A stretch of 64,000 nucleotides of DNA, taken from Carya illinoinensis. Taxonomy: Eukaryota > Streptophyta > Magnoliopsida > Fagales > Juglandaceae. Below are positions 33,640 through 45,521 of the stretch, in pieces (position 1 is the stretch's first letter; every line of letters starts with the position of its first letter). The stretch spans positions 292,501 through 356,500 of the forward strand of contig NC_056763.1 of the NCBI RefSeq assembly GCF_018687715.1, written 5' to 3'. Made by a program: the position numbers and the translations under genes. The notes beneath the pieces were generated by a model that saw only the letters and a list, made by a program, of their open reading frames with translations, was not told the DNA's origin and did not search any database.

Positions 33640-34700
33640 GCGGGTGTCACGGGACCTAGAACATTGAGAACACAAGCTCACATTGGCAAGATAAAGGTAA
33701 TGGTTCTTGTTGATAATGGTCCATCCTTAAACTTTATCAACTCTAAAGTAGTCAAGCCTATGACTTCTATCACTCTATTTGAGGTCAAGGTAGCTAGCGG
33801 GGAGAAGTTGATATGTAGAGAAGCGTATAAGAAGGTCATAGGCTCACAATGGCCACTTCGAGTACTTGGTGATGCCATTTGGTTTATGCAATGCTTCTTC
33901 AACATTTAAGCATGCATGAACCAAATCTTTAAGTTGTACTTGAGGAGGTATGTATTGATATTCTTCAATGATATTCTTGTTTATTCGAAGACATGGGATG
34001 ATTATTTGAAGCACTTGGTGGTTGTTTTGGGGGTGCTACTTGAAAATTCTTTCTATATTAAGTTGTCCAAGTGAGCATTTGGCCAAAAGGAACTCGAGTA
34101 TTGGGGCATTTGATTTCACGTGAGGGGGGTCAAGGTGGATTCAAGGAAGCTTGAGGCTATGGTGGCTTGGCCCAAACCGAAGACCATCACTGAATTGAGG
34201 GGCTTTCTAGGGCTCATGGGTTACTATAGAAAGTTCTTCAAGGATTATGCTACCATTGCAAGACCACTCACCAACATGCTCAAGAAGAATAATTTTGTTT
34301 GGAGTGAAGAGGCAGAGATGGCATTTGAAGCTTTAAAGAAGGTCATGACAACCACACTCATCCTTGCTATGCCTAATTTTGAGAAGGTGTTTGAGTTACA
34401 CACATATGCAAGCAATGTGGGGTAGGTGTGGTATTAACACAAGAAGGGAGGCCACTAGCCTTCATTGGCAAGGCTCTTGAAGTTCAAAAGAAAGGGTGGA
34501 GTGTGTATGCACGAGAGATGCTTGCTATCATAGAGGTCGCAAGGGTATGTAGGCCTTACTTGATAGGGCGGAAGTTCTTGATAGTCACAAATCAATAACT
34601 TTTGAAGCATCTTTTGGAACAAAAAATCACTACTCCGGATCAACAAAGGGTATCTAAGTTGCTTGGGTTTGAATTTCAATTGGTGTATAGGCCGGTAGGG
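33640..34700 (+). pseudogene. Gypsy C protease/RT deletion junction, RT-RNase H
   Basis: The protease start (RTLRTQAHIGKIKVMVLVDN) runs to YKKV and then changes abruptly into RT motif sequence (GHFEYLVMPFGLCNA-like, shifted) near 33845. About 650-700 bp relative to A and B are missing. The catalytic region reads FFNDILVYSKTWDD (Asp to Asn at the first Asp). RNase H follows (ELRGFLGLMGYYRKFFKDYA, NFVWSEEAEMAFEALKKV). Confidence 0.8.
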
Positions 34701-34716
34701 AATAAAATCTGATCTA

Positions 34717-36110
34717 ATGTGTAAAGAAGTGATGGAGAAGTTAGATATGGATGCTAAGGGAGTTGAAAACTATAAGATGCGTGATGGGTTTCTAAAGTAC
34801 AAGGGGAGAGTAGTAGTGCCGAGTATCGGATATCTTAGAAGGAAGATTTTAGGCTACTTTCATGATACCAAGGAAGGGGGATACTCAAGAGTGTACCGTA
34901 CTTGGGTAAGGGTGGCTAACTTGTTCTATTAGGATGGCATGAAAGGCGATGTGAAGGATTCTATTAGGAGGTGTGACACTTGTCAAATGGTGACGAGTGA
35001 GAGTAGCAAGCCCAAGGGGTTGATACAACCTTTACCAATCCTTACTCACGCCTAGGAGGATGTCACTATGGATTTTGTGGAGAGGTTGCTGCTATCAAAC
35101 GGATGTAATAGGGTGCTTGTAGTGGTAGACCGCTTGACTAAATATGCACACTTCATTGCAATGGTGCATCCCTACACAACCAAGACTTTGCTAAACTTTA
35201 TGTAGATCACGTGATAAAGCTACATGGTATGCCGAGCAGCATTGTGATGAATAGGGACCGTGTGTTTATGACTAATTTCTAGAGGGAGTATTTAAAGATG
35301 CATTGAACAAAATTGGCCTGAACTTCAACCTATCACCCTCAAACTGATGACCAAACTGAGGTGACCAACTGGACTCTTAAGCAATACCTTAGGTGCTTTG
35401 TGCACCAATATTTGAAGAAGTGGGAGGAGCTTTTGGGTTGGGCTGAATTTTGGTACAACACCTCGTACTAGCGATCAATCAAGATGACCATTCGAGGTGC
35501 TCTATGGAAAGCCATCACCGGTGCTTACAACCTATGAAGTAAGGAGTTCACCTAATGAGTTGGTAGATATGAAGCTTAGAGTGAGGGACGAGGTCTTGAA
35601 AGAACTCAAAAAGAACTTGGCACATGCTCAAGACCAAATGAAGAAACACTTTGACAAGGGAAGGAGCATGAACTCCTTTGAGTTAGGAGACTGGGTCTTT
35701 CTCTAGTACTTACCAATGGAGCAAAAGGCACTATCCAAGGTAGCGTTGAGCAAGTTGAGGGCTAAATATTTTGGCCCATACCAAGTGTTGGAGAAGTGCG
35801 GACATATAGCTTACAAGTTGGACTTACCAGTTAGGGTTCACATTCATCCAATTTTTCATGTTTCGTGGCTAAGAAAGAAGGTTGGAGACCTAACCAAGGT
35901 GGTGAATGATTTGCCCATGGTAGACGAAGAGGGATGAATAACAGTTAAACCTGAGAAGATCTTGGAGTATAGGCATGTGAGGAATGGCGCCCAAGTGAGA
36001 ACCGAAGCCTTGGTTCAATGGAGGGGACTCCCAACCTAATATGCTACATGGGAGAGTGTTCGAGTTCTCAATGAGCAATTTTCAGAGCTTGACCTTGAGG
36101 ACAAGGTTAG
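34717..36110 (+). pseudogene. Gypsy C integrase and chromodomain
   Basis: Fragments: [50 protein letters not shown], then post-core SSPNELVDMKLRVRDEVLKE, MKKHFDKGRSMNSFELGDW, KYFGPYQVLEKCGHIAYKLD and HIHPIFHVSWLRKK. The chromodomain (ILEYRHVRNG, EALVQWRGLP, ATWESVRVLNEQFSELDLED) is the best preserved of the three copies but has an internal stop. Confidence 0.82.
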
Positions 36111-36128
36111 TTTTGAAGGGGAGAGGAT

Positions 36129-36711
36129 TTATGGAGATGCAAGAAAGGCCATCTGCAATGCCAATAGGTGGGTGGCTTTGGGTTGCTTGCATGGTTCGGA
36201 TGGGGAAGCCTTGGGCTCGCAAGGCACGGCCATGAAGGACCAACTGCTTGCCGCCTAGATGTTGACCGAGTTGTTGGCAAGTCTCTTGATTTTAGGGGAT
36301 GAGGCGATTTAGAGCAAGTTGGACATTTGAATGCTTTTTAAATTAGGAAGTTTATCGATTTGTTAATTAATAGATTTGTTTCGTTAATTTTAGGAGTTTG
36401 TTGGGTTTTTTTCCCTTAATTTTAGGAGTTTGATTTGTTTTGGAATGTTATCTTGAAATAAGTTGTTAGAGGGAATAATTGAGGGAGGACTAACTGAACC
36501 CTAGGGTATTTATTTTCAGTAGCTTTGTATTGGATCATTATGCTATTTTTTAAATAAAAGGTTATTACCTATTTTGGAGAATCGAGTGTTAGGCCGAGTT
36601 TGTCATCATTTTCATACACTAAACTATTTGGATCTTGGTGTTGCGAGGTAGCCCTTGATTCATCCATCCAATACGATCATAAAAACCTAAGAGTGAGTAA
36701 GGCTTCCATCA
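36129..36711 (+). repeat. Gypsy C right LTR (583 bp)
   Basis: Begins ttatggagatgcaagaaa (TG to TT) after gaaggggagagga and ends aaggcttccatca. Confidence 0.88.
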
Positions 36712-36874
36712 TGCCGACGAGCCTCACCTGCACTTGTCTTCAAACCCAACGGAAGGTAAAAACATTTCTGTTTGAAACCCATTTTTTGTGTGATTTCCTT
36801 CATTGCCCTTTTTCATTGGTGATCAATTGGTCTGTTGGCCTGTTTGGTCCTCTCATATGTTTAGTCGGTTGGTC

Positions 36875-37794
36875 TATTTGGTCCTCTCATCTGTTGTGTG
36901 ATTTCATGTACTGAAGGATATATATGAGAAACAATAGAATATTGCAAGACTCTGCATCATTCTCGTTAGGAACTTTTTACAAACACTTGGTACCCATAGC
37001 TTTTTCATCACTTCAGCAAAGAACATCAGCCTCCTAACTTGGTCATGCTCGTAATCTGTATATATATATATATATATATTTTTTCCTTCAATGAAGTTGG
37101 AGAATCATTTTGCACTTTTAATATCTCCTCTCCACTTTAGTCATGTTTTAAAATGTAGTTATACCTTCACCTACTAAGTTTGTATATGAAATATGCATGT
37201 GAATTGTAGATTGAGTGATAGGCATGCTTGCTTATGGATACAAGTCTCTCTCTATCCCTCCACTCCAACAAATTTTTTGTCTACAAGATTCATCTTGCTG
37301 AGTCCCTGACCACTTTGTAAATCATTCATTGTTGATTCAAATTATTGATCCATGACCAAAGCAACAAGATTTTGAAGGACTAACTTAGTTTTAGATGTGC
37401 CTATCACTCTGTAGTCATATCATCTAACCTATTAGGGTCATCTAACCTATTTGTGGAACAAAAATTGGCTTCATATGCAGAGTATAATCATACATTTGGT
37501 TTTTGTATACAAATCAAGCCAAACTAATCACAAGAAGCCACATTTCAAGAATGCAAATCAAGCCAAACTAATCACAGGAAGCCACATTTCAAGAATGGTC
37601 CCTGTAAAGCTACTGGGGATGCAGAGTTCTAGTCATCTTCTAGCTAGTAGACAAATGGTGGGTTCCCATTAGACATGGAATGTAGACAAAATAGTGGGTT
37701 ATACTTTTATCTTGGATTATCGTATTCAAAATCAAAGCTTATGGTCTTGAGCACTGAGCAATTAAAAAAGAGACACAATATGAAATTTCACTTC
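36875..37794. other. Centre of the inverted-repeat element
   Basis: No transposase-like frame was seen. It holds a (TA)n microsatellite (37059-37078) and a 44-bp tandem duplication (37511-37554, 37555-37597) containing aatcaagccaaactaatcac. Confidence 0.5.
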
Positions 37795-38239
37795 ATATGA
37801 GAGGACCAAATAGACCAACAGATCACCAAACATAAGACCAATGAAGGAAATCGCACAATATTGCCCCAAATATAAAAATTTTTACCTTCCGTCCGCTTTG
37901 AAGACGAGTGTAGGTACGGCTTCTGTCAATGTCGGCTTTAAAGATGAGTGCAGGTGGAGAGGGTAGATTTCATTGAGGGTAGATGGAGAGGGAGAGAGGG
38001 AGAGAAAGCAAATAGGGAGTCGGTTTGGTGTTGCCGGGTGCAAGAGAACTATCTTAGAAATGCCTACATGTTACGAGCCCATCCGGCTGGGAGCTTTTCT
38101 CTTTTTTTAATCATTTTCTTTCTTATTCCCAAAATAAAAGAAACAAAAAACACAACATCCTTGAACCTGTCTATATGTTCTTATGGATCAAAGACGTTCA
38201 AAACTAATTAAAAAAAAGTTTTCCTAGTGACTAAAAACA

Positions 38240-38857
38240 TGTTGGAAGGGATATTCCCTCCTAGCCCACTGGGTTGGGCCTGGGCCAGATACTAAGGTCC
38301 ATCTCGGACTAGATCCTTCCCTTCCAAGGCCCAAGAATCATCAAAAGAGTTTGGCCCACAAACTGTGTTAGCAGAAAGGGAATGCATTGCGTGAGAAACA
38401 AGTTGAAGGGGACATATGGGATGTGCTAACACTAACACTCGCCTATGACATCCAGCATTAATGGATCTATGCCAACAAGTGAACGAAAAGAACGGGCAAC
38501 CCTCCATTCTCTGATGAAGGGAATAATAAGTGATGCTAAGCTGCATTAATTGCATCACCTCAAAAGCCACCCCACATTAAAGGCCATGACCGGAGCAACT
38601 GTGAGCGTGACACAGACCCCTAACCCAAGGTACGAGAATGTCCCCCTAAAACCTCATATAAAAGCCATGCTCCAGGTACGAATAAGTCTCTGAACTATGT
38701 CAATTTTCTACAATTCTCCTAGAAGAAATACTGACTTTAGCATCTGAGGCTCACATGACCACCACCGAGCCCACCTTTATCTTTGTGATTGCAGGTAGAA
38801 ACACTCTAGCTTGGGTTGTAGGAACTTAGTCTAGTTGTACAAAACACAACCTTAATA
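38240..38857 (+). repeat. Left LTR of a Tat-like gypsy element (618 bp)
   Basis: Starts tgttggaagg and ends caaccttaata, with a TATA-like catataaaagcc (38653-38664). It is followed at 38859 by tggtgacgtctgtgg, close to the tggcgccgtctgtgg primer site of plant Tat/Athila-type elements. A diverged direct copy is at 45522-46527. Confidence 0.75.
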
Positions 38858-39318
38858 GTGGTGACGTCTGTGGAATCTCTATAGATGTAACGTGTCCTTC
38901 GTTTGCCAGCTACTACACTTTCATATAGGCAACTCACGAACAAAAACCAACCCATTTAGATAACGGGTCATGTCGTGTCATCCATTCTGACTCGTTTAAT
39001 AATTAATTAGAAATATGTTAATACAATATAACTCATTTAAAATTATTTGTTTCATATAAATGGGTTGAACTAAAACGCATAATTCATTGGACCTAATTAA
39101 CATAATTTTACATAAAAGTTAAAATCTATATTTATTAATAACCACAATATCTTAAAAAATAAATATTAATATTTTTCAAATTTTAACATATTATAAAACT
39201 AATATTACAAATCATACAATAATAAATATAAGCATAGGTCAAAAATTACAATTTCAATAAGAAAAAACAACAAAAACATAAGCATACTGAGAAATACCAA
39301 TATTACAACTTAACAATT
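38858..39318 (+). other. Tat-like element internal remnant
   Basis: Primer-site-like sequence, then about 440 bp of AT-rich non-coding DNA up to the SIRE-type insertion. No gag seen. Confidence 0.45.
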
Positions 39319-40594
39319 GTTGAACTCAAGATTTTAAGTTTCGTGTAATTTTATATCTACACATTGATTTTGATGATAACAAATGAATTCAAAGAATAAA
39401 GGAGTCTCAAACTCAAGTTGTCTACACAATGGAGTCAAGCACATCAAGGAACCAAGCATGAGTAAGAATGGAACAAGTTCACATTATAGCTCATAAAGTA
39501 ATATTGTAAATCTCTTAAAAATTCGAAATTAGGATTAGGGCTCAAAATTAATATTTTATCATAAAGCATTAAAATACATTTTCCATATGTGAATGAATAT
39601 TTTGAAAATTAAATTTGAAAATTTTGAAAGATGATTTATTGTCATCTTTCACATGTGCATGACATGATTAAATGTTTGAATTCTGAAAATATTAAAGATG
39701 ATTTATTATCATCTTTTATATGTGTATGCTTTATTTTAATATTTTAAAAAGTGATTGATGCTCTTTTTGACTTATGCAAAAGGTAGATGATTTTTTTTAA
39801 AAAATTTGAAAAGTAAAGTGTACTCCTTTTGTTATATACAAAAAGTAAAAAGATTAGGTTTGAAATTTTTGAAAAATGAATGATGTTGTCTTTGACAAAT
39901 GAAAAAGAAGAAACTTTTATTTGAATTTTTTGACAAGTGAATGATGTTGTCTTTGACATGTGAATCTTTTTAAATTTGAATATGAAGTCTCATATGCCTA
40001 TAAATAGATCATTTGAGAGTTTCAAATTCACAACACCAAGAGCATACAACATTCATTCAAACTTTCATTCTCTCTTCTCTAAGCATTGAGCCTTAATCCT
40101 TGTTCATTTCGAGAGAGATATAGTTTGCGTTGTACTGTTCTTATTTCACTCATTGAGGAGTATTTTCTGATAACATACCCACTATCAGCTATTGTATCAG
40201 TTAAAGGGTGTATATAAACCTTGTGTGTGTAGAAAGTGTTCTACACAGGGAATACTTGAATCACCGCGTGTAAGGTGATTGCAAGTATAGAGGGTGTTCT
40301 ACACGGATCATTTGTAGAGGTGTTGTTTAAAGGTGTAATAGGTTTCTATCTCCACCCGAAGGAGGTTGAATAGTGAATTTGAGGATCCTCAAAGGGTAGC
40401 TTGAGGCGAGGATGTAGACAGTGGGGCCGAACCTTTTTAACATACTGAGTTTGCTTCTCTCTTACCCTTACTCTTTTATATTTATTGTTGTTTCGTATTT
40501 TATTTATATTTTATATTATATATTTGATTTATAATTGTTAATTTTTAAATACAACTCAATTCACCTCCCTCTTATGTTAGTCATCTGAACAACA
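39319..40594 (+). repeat. SIRE-type left LTR (1276 bp)
   Basis: Begins tgttgaactcaagatttt and ends catctgaacaaca. It contains short internal repeats (gatgatttattgtcatcttt and gatgatttattatcatcttt at 39629 and 39680; gaatgatgttgtctttgaca twice at about 39875 and 39935) and a TATA-like cctataaatag (39998-40008). Confidence 0.88.
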
Positions 40595-40744
40595 ATTGGT
40601 ATTAGAGCAAGAGCTCTGTTATAAGATTAACTATCTTTTGAGTTAACATCTTATAGCTAACATTGCAATTTCATTTGATGAGATCAATCTAGTAGTCGGC
40701 CTTTACTCTTTTGTGGAGACAATTACTCATTTTGAAAAGTTAGA

Positions 40745-41619
40745 ATGAGAATATTTCTTCAGGCACAAGGTTGAGAAATCTAGAAATGCATTGTAAATGG
40801 ACCTTATATTCCAACAAAAGTGTTTGATGGAGTAAAGGTCAAAAAGGAAGAAGAAGAGTTTGATCGTGAAGACGATAGACTTTATACATTGAATTTAACT
40901 GCTATGAATTTATTATATAATACTCTCAATGGAAATGAGTTTAATAAAATAATGACTTGCGCTACGGCAAATGAAATTTGAAATAACTTGGAAGTTACTT
41001 ATGAAGGAACTTCACAAGTCAATGAATCAAAAATTTATATTTTTACTCATGAATATGAAATGTTTAAGATGAATGATGATGAATCTATTTCTGGTATGTA
41101 CACTCGTTTTACTAATATCATAAACAGCTTGATAGCTCTTGACAAAGTTTATTCCAAGGTAGAGATAGAAAGAAAAATTCTCAACTCTCTACCCCAAAAT
41201 ACTGGGAATCAAAAGTGACAACGATTCTTGAAATTAGAGATCTCAAGAAGCTCGAAGTAAATAAACTTATCGGGTCACTTATTACCAATGAGTACATATT
41301 GAAAAGAGGAGAAGAAGAAGGAAAGCCAAAGAAGAGCTTGGCACTTAAAGCTGTTCCTCATGAAAGTGAAAGTAATGAAGATGAGGAAAATGATGACAAA
41401 GATGAAGAAGTTGCGATGATAACAAGAAGAATTAAGAGGTTCTTAAAGAAAAATAAAGCTCCTTCAAGGAAATCCTTCAAAAAGTTTTCCAATAAAAATT
41501 CAGGTAAAAATGACACTTTAATTTGTTATAAATGCAATAAGTCTGGTCATATCAAACCAGATTGTCATCTGCTAAAGAAAGATCGAAACAAGAGCAAGAA
41601 AGCAATAAAATCTACATGA
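40745..41619 (+). pseudogene. SIRE-type gag
   Basis: Broken frames read MRIFLQAQG, NGPYIPTKVFDGVKVKKEEE, LNLTAMNLLYNTLNGNEFNK, then open at 40988-41218 (EGTSQVNESKIYIFTHEYEM) and 41215-41619. The last carries a complete zinc knuckle, CYKCNKSGHIKPDC, at about 41527-41568, which would bind element RNA. There are stops after EI and near 41217. Confidence 0.85.
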
Positions 41620-42510
41620 GATGATGGTTCAAGTAGCTCAAATAATGAAGCAAGCAATGAAGAATCGGTAAATCTTTGTCTTATGGCTAAATATGACATT
41701 GAGGTAACAAATCTTGATAATATTGAAAATCCTTAATATGAAGAATTGCAAAATGTTTTAGAAGATGTATACGAGGAACTTGAAAACTTGGGTATCAAGT
41801 ATACTGCTTTGAAAAAGAAAAATTCTTCTTTAACAAACGAAATTGATGTTTTAAGAAAAGAAAACATCATTTTGAAAGATAAAAATCTTTAGTTGAAGAA
41901 GAAGAAAACTGATTTAGAAAATATTATTGAAAACTTTACGAATGGAAAAAGAAATTTTGAAAAACTTTTTGGTAGTCAAATATATGTTTTTAACAAGGCA
42001 GGCTTGGGATACATGCCAAAAATACAAACCTTATAAAAAATTCTTTGATAATTCTTCTACCTCAAAGTCCAGTATTCAAAATTATTTTCATAAAAATAAT
42101 TTTGTTAAAGAAAGATACTATTACAATCACTCAAATTCTTCATATATGTCACATGCTATTTGCAATTTTTATATTAGAAATAGTCATAATTATCATACTT
42201 GTCCTATTAGAAGAAAACATACAATGACTATCAGGACCATATAGATACCTAAAAATCTTATTTCTTCTAATACTAATAAATGAAGGACCCAAAGAACTTG
42301 GATGCCAAGAAAAATCATTTTAATTATTTTTATAGATATGCATGAATTCCTCCACAAGCAAAAACAAATGGTTTTTAGATAGTAGATGTTCAAGACACAT
42401 GACGGGAAATAAGACTAAATTCTTTGATCTTAGATTTAAAGAAGAAAGACACGTAACATTTGGAGACAACTCGAAAGGGAAGATCGTGGAAATAGAAATC
42501 CATTGATGAA
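41620..42510 (+). pseudogene. SIRE-type coiled-coil linker and protease piece
   Basis: After a stop, a Lys/Glu/Asn-rich stretch (ENPEYEELQN-like, FLTRQAWDTCQKYKPYKKF) precedes the protease region at about 42345-42505: NKWFLDSRCSRHMTGNKTKF and VTFGDNSKGKIVEIEIH. The family's Asp-Ser-Gly active-site triad is Asp-Ser-Arg here, so the protease is dead. Confidence 0.7.
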
Positions 42511-42659
42511 GAAACAGGAGGTATAAATAACACGAAAAGTCACAATCTCAACAAAAAGAACACAATAGAGGAAGTTCAACATGGAGACATTGGGAAAGAT
42601 CATCAAAATTTAATACAAGATACAACAAAATAGTGAAAATTTGTGAAAGATCAAACAGT

Positions 42660-43515
42660 GGAATAAATTATGGGTGAACCTTCACGAGATGTAAGCACTC
42701 GATCATCTCCTAGAAATATTTGCAATCATATTGCTTTTCTATATCAAATTGAATCCAAAAATATTGATGAAGCACTTCTTGATGAATCTTGGATTTTAAC
42801 TATGCAAGAAGAGTTGAATCAATTTAAAAGAAATAATATTTAGACACTTGTTCCTAGACCCAAAAATCATACTATTATTGGAACAAAATGGGTTTTTAGA
42901 AACAAGAAAGATGAGTCCGGAGTCATTACTAGAAATAAGGCTCAACCTGTAGCCAAATGTTTCAATCAAGAAGAATGAATCGATTATGATAAGACATATG
43001 CACCAGTCATAAGATTAGAAGCTATTCGAATGCTACTTGTATATGCTTATTATAAAAATTTCAAACTTTTTCAAATGGATGTTAAAAGTGCTTTCTTAAA
43101 TGGTTTTATAAATGAAGAGGTATATATTGAGCAACCTCTAGGTTTTGAAAATCATATTTCTCCAAATCATGTTTTCAAACTCACAAAAGCACTATATGGA
43201 TTCAAACAAGCTCTTAAAACTTGGTACGAGAGACTTTAGTGGTTTCTTGATTGAAAAAAGGTTTTTCAAGAGGAAAAATCGACACAACTCTTTTCATTAA
43301 ACACGAAAATGATGATATTCTTTTGATTCAGATTTATGTTGATGATATAATATTCGGTACTACTAATAAAAATATGTGTCAAGTTTTTGCTAAGACTATA
43401 TATGAAGAATTTGAAATAAGCATGATGAGAGAACTTACATTCATTCTTGGATTGCAAATTAAGCAAGCAAAAAGTGGAACATTTATCAATCAATCAAAAT
43501 ATATTAAGGAGTCAC
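42660..43515 (+). pseudogene. SIRE-type reverse transcriptase
   Basis: Reads AFLYQIESKNIDEALLDESW, IGTKWVFRNKKDESGVITRN, FQMDVKSAFLNGFINEEVYI, KLTKALYGFKQALKTWYERL, then after a shift IQIYVDDIIFGTTN (catalytic YVDD intact) and SKYIKE. The integrase, which should precede this, is absent: about 150 bp of linker joins the protease piece to RT. Confidence 0.85.
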
Positions 43516-44010
43516 AAGACTCACCAAATCATAGATAGCATCAGAGTCTGACTTATTAGCAAAATTATTACTCTTTTGCTGCAACATGCACCAATGGTAG
43601 CTGTAAAAATGACAGGAGATTGAGGTGTAGAATACCTCATGGATAAATCCAGAGGAATGTTAGAAGAATGAGATATTGAGAAAAGAATTGAAAGCTTAAA
43701 GCGAGAATGTTGAACAAATGCAAATGAGTTATGGAGATGAGAAGAAGATTTGTTGCAGATTGGATGAATTTTAAGACTGATTTTATATAGATAGCATAAA
43801 GAACAAGACAAGCTATCATCCAAGTCAATGAGCAATGTGATTTCTTTTTGGTATCCAATGGATGAAAATGATCATTTTTTTCAACAATATTAGGCGATTT
43901 TTAAAATCTCCAACCACACTTGTCGGGTCACGGACAGCTCTAATTTTTCAACTATCTACAGTTTCTACTAACACACTGTTTTTTCAGTCCATTTACTTGC
44001 TGCAGATCTT
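43516..44010 (-). pseudogene. Antisense MRYSTP module in the SIRE element
   Basis: Replaces the RNase H end of pol. On the minus strand a frame includes LDLSMRYSTPQSP followed by TATIGA, the counterpart of QYMRYSTPCSP and TIGA in copia-1 (8884-8618). On the plus strand the shared bases include agatagcatca, tctgacttattag and ggtgtagaatacctcat. A TATA-like ctatataaaa lies at 43790-43781, upstream on the minus strand, as in copia-1. The frame is degraded. Function unknown. Confidence 0.5.
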
Positions 44011-44207
44011 TTTTAATGATGCCAAAAGGGGGAGAAGTTTTAGACTAGAACATTAAAATTGTTTGAATTGCTAAACTTGTTATATATGCTTTGAAGTATA
44101 TTTCTACTTTTACTTGAAAAATTAACGCACATTCTTAGGGGAAGTTTAAGTATTAATACAGGCTTCAGGTTCTACCAAGTATTTGTCATCATCAAAAAGT
44201 GGGAGAT

Positions 44208-44450
44208 TGTTGAACTCAATGTTTCAAATTTCGTATAATTATATATCTATACATTGATTTTGATGATAACAAATGAATTCAAAAAATAAAGGAGTCTCAA
44301 GCTCAAGTTGTCTACACAATGGAGTTAAACACATCAAGAAACCAAGCATGAGTAAGAAAGGAACAAATTCACATTAAAGCTCATTGAATAATGTTGTAAA
44401 TCTCTTAAAAATTTGAAATTAGGATTAATATTCAAAATTAATATTTTATC
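44208..44450 (+). repeat. SIRE-type right LTR, truncated
   Basis: Matches the first about 245 bp of the left LTR (tgttgaactcaatgtttc onward), then breaks into GC-rich unrelated sequence. Confidence 0.85.
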
Positions 44451-44459
44451 AAAATTAGG

Positions 44460-45521
44460 ATGGAGACCCTATGCTCGCCGAGATCGAAGACATCCCCACC
44501 CTCACTTGCCTATACTTGCTCTTTGGCAAATGGAAACCCCTCGCCCTCTACAGCATGCTCATCGCCCTTCGGGGAGGGAATAATCTCTATGTTAACTTTA
44601 GGAGATGGGACAACGATCTTGGACTCATAGAGGGTGGGATTCAAGAGAACCCCATAGAAATGTAGTGCCAGCATGAGTGAAGATCTCGGTCACCCCCACA
44701 TTGCTTGGTAGGGTAGGGGAAGTCGCAGCCTAAGAGACCAAGGGATCATGGGTTGAGGAACCTCATCCATCTTGGAAGTGACCCGGACCGCCTGGGATGC
44801 ACCCGTGTTGCCCGTCTGTCTTGGTGGGGTGACAAGTTGCATGGTCTTGGAAGCAAAGGATGGCAGGATGGGCGCAGCTGCCCCCGCAATAGCTGAAGAT
44901 GGTCTTAGTCTACAAACCAACCACAAAAGGGGTGGTGGAGCGAAGTCGGGGCTGTTGTCCCCAAACTCCTTCGCCCGAGGCTTTTTTTCCCCTTCCCCTC
45001 CAATGGCAAGCACAGTGGTTATGGGTCACATGGGGATACGACGGTCATCAAAGCAAGCATGAGTTAGGGGAGCCAGGTATTGCCTTGCACTAGCCTCCCC
45101 CAACAAAGCCTCAAAATAAACATCCTCCTGGTGTGACTTCACCCAAGCTCAGACAATCTCCATCTCACTCTCCTCCTCCTTGGTGGCCATCGACTGGACC
45201 TCCCTGTCCTCTAGCACGATCCCCCTGATGATACGAAGAGGGAACTTCTGTCAAGTAGACTGTTCGGCTGGGAATTCCCACCCCTTGCTGGACAGAAAGA
45301 AGAACAATTAGTTCTAGTCCTTGACTTGGTTGTACCGTTGCTCCAAGCGGGCCATTGTCTGCCCTTGGCACGATCGAGAATTGCAAGTGTTCCCTTTCTA
45401 CTTCAAGAGACTTTGGGTTACCCAAATGAAAGAAGTCAAACTGGCGCATTCAAGTGCACATCTATCTGTTAGAGACGTGTTGACGAAACTTCCCCAAAAA
45501 TAAAGGAATTCCCACCAAACA
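44460..45521 (-). other. Tat-like internal remnant with antisense frames
   Basis: A GC-rich block, in contrast to its AT-rich surroundings. The minus strand has several open stretches: 45449-45165 (LQFSIVPRADNGPLGATVQP), 45013-44690 and 44664-44500 (GVLLNPTLYESKIVVPSPKV). Some Tat-lineage elements are known to carry an extra, often antisense, ORF between pol and the 3' LTR; this could be such an ORF, decayed. No domain was recognised. Confidence 0.4.

Larger units (their letters stand above)
31746..36711 (+). mobile_element. Ty3/gypsy chromovirus C, RT-deleted
   Basis: 4966 bp with LTRs 31746-32353 and 36129-36711. Target duplication is tgcca (31741-31745) and tgccg (36712-36716), one mismatch. 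Same family as A and B. Gag, partial protease, C-terminal half of RT, RNase H, integrase and chromodomain are present, but the protease end and the first half of RT are deleted at about 33838-33845. Stops throughout. It inserted into one arm of the inverted-repeat element. Confidence 0.9.
31518..38071. mobile_element. Long-inverted-repeat element split by gypsy C
   Basis: Left arm (31518-31745 plus 36717-36874) and right arm (37795-38071, inverted) share acatgtaggcatttctaa, tgcacccggcaaca, ccctcaatgaaat, ggacggaaggtaaaaa-like and tttggtcctctcatatg in the same order. The right arm has an extra block. Without the 4966-bp gypsy insert the element would be about 1.6 kb, with arms of some 280-390 bp around a 0.9 kb centre. 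No transposase was seen in the centre. Long arms suggest a non-autonomous Mutator-like or foldback element. No clean target duplication was found. Confidence 0.65.
39319..44450 (+). mobile_element. SIRE-type Ty1/copia element, 3' truncated
   Basis: Left LTR 39319-40594 (1276 bp). Primer site tggtattagagcaagagctc (40597-40616) resembles the initiator-Met tRNA type. Gag with CCHC knuckle, protease piece and RT follow, then a foreign antisense module (43516-44010). The polypurine tract aaaaagtgggagat ends at 44207, and the right LTR survives only as 44208-44450. The integrase is missing. It lies inside the Tat-like element; the truncation presumably removed the LTR end together with adjacent Tat sequence. 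Confidence 0.88.

Noticed and set aside
16025..36711. Asp-Asn-Gly instead of Asp-Ser/Thr-Gly in the gypsy proteases as a mutation
   Set aside because: All three elements (A, B, C) have it, so it is ancestral to the family rather than damage.
40597..40616. tRNA gene at tggtattagagc and similar sites (49877, 59436)
   Set aside because: Only the short primer-complementary part is present, next to LTR ends; no cloverleaf.
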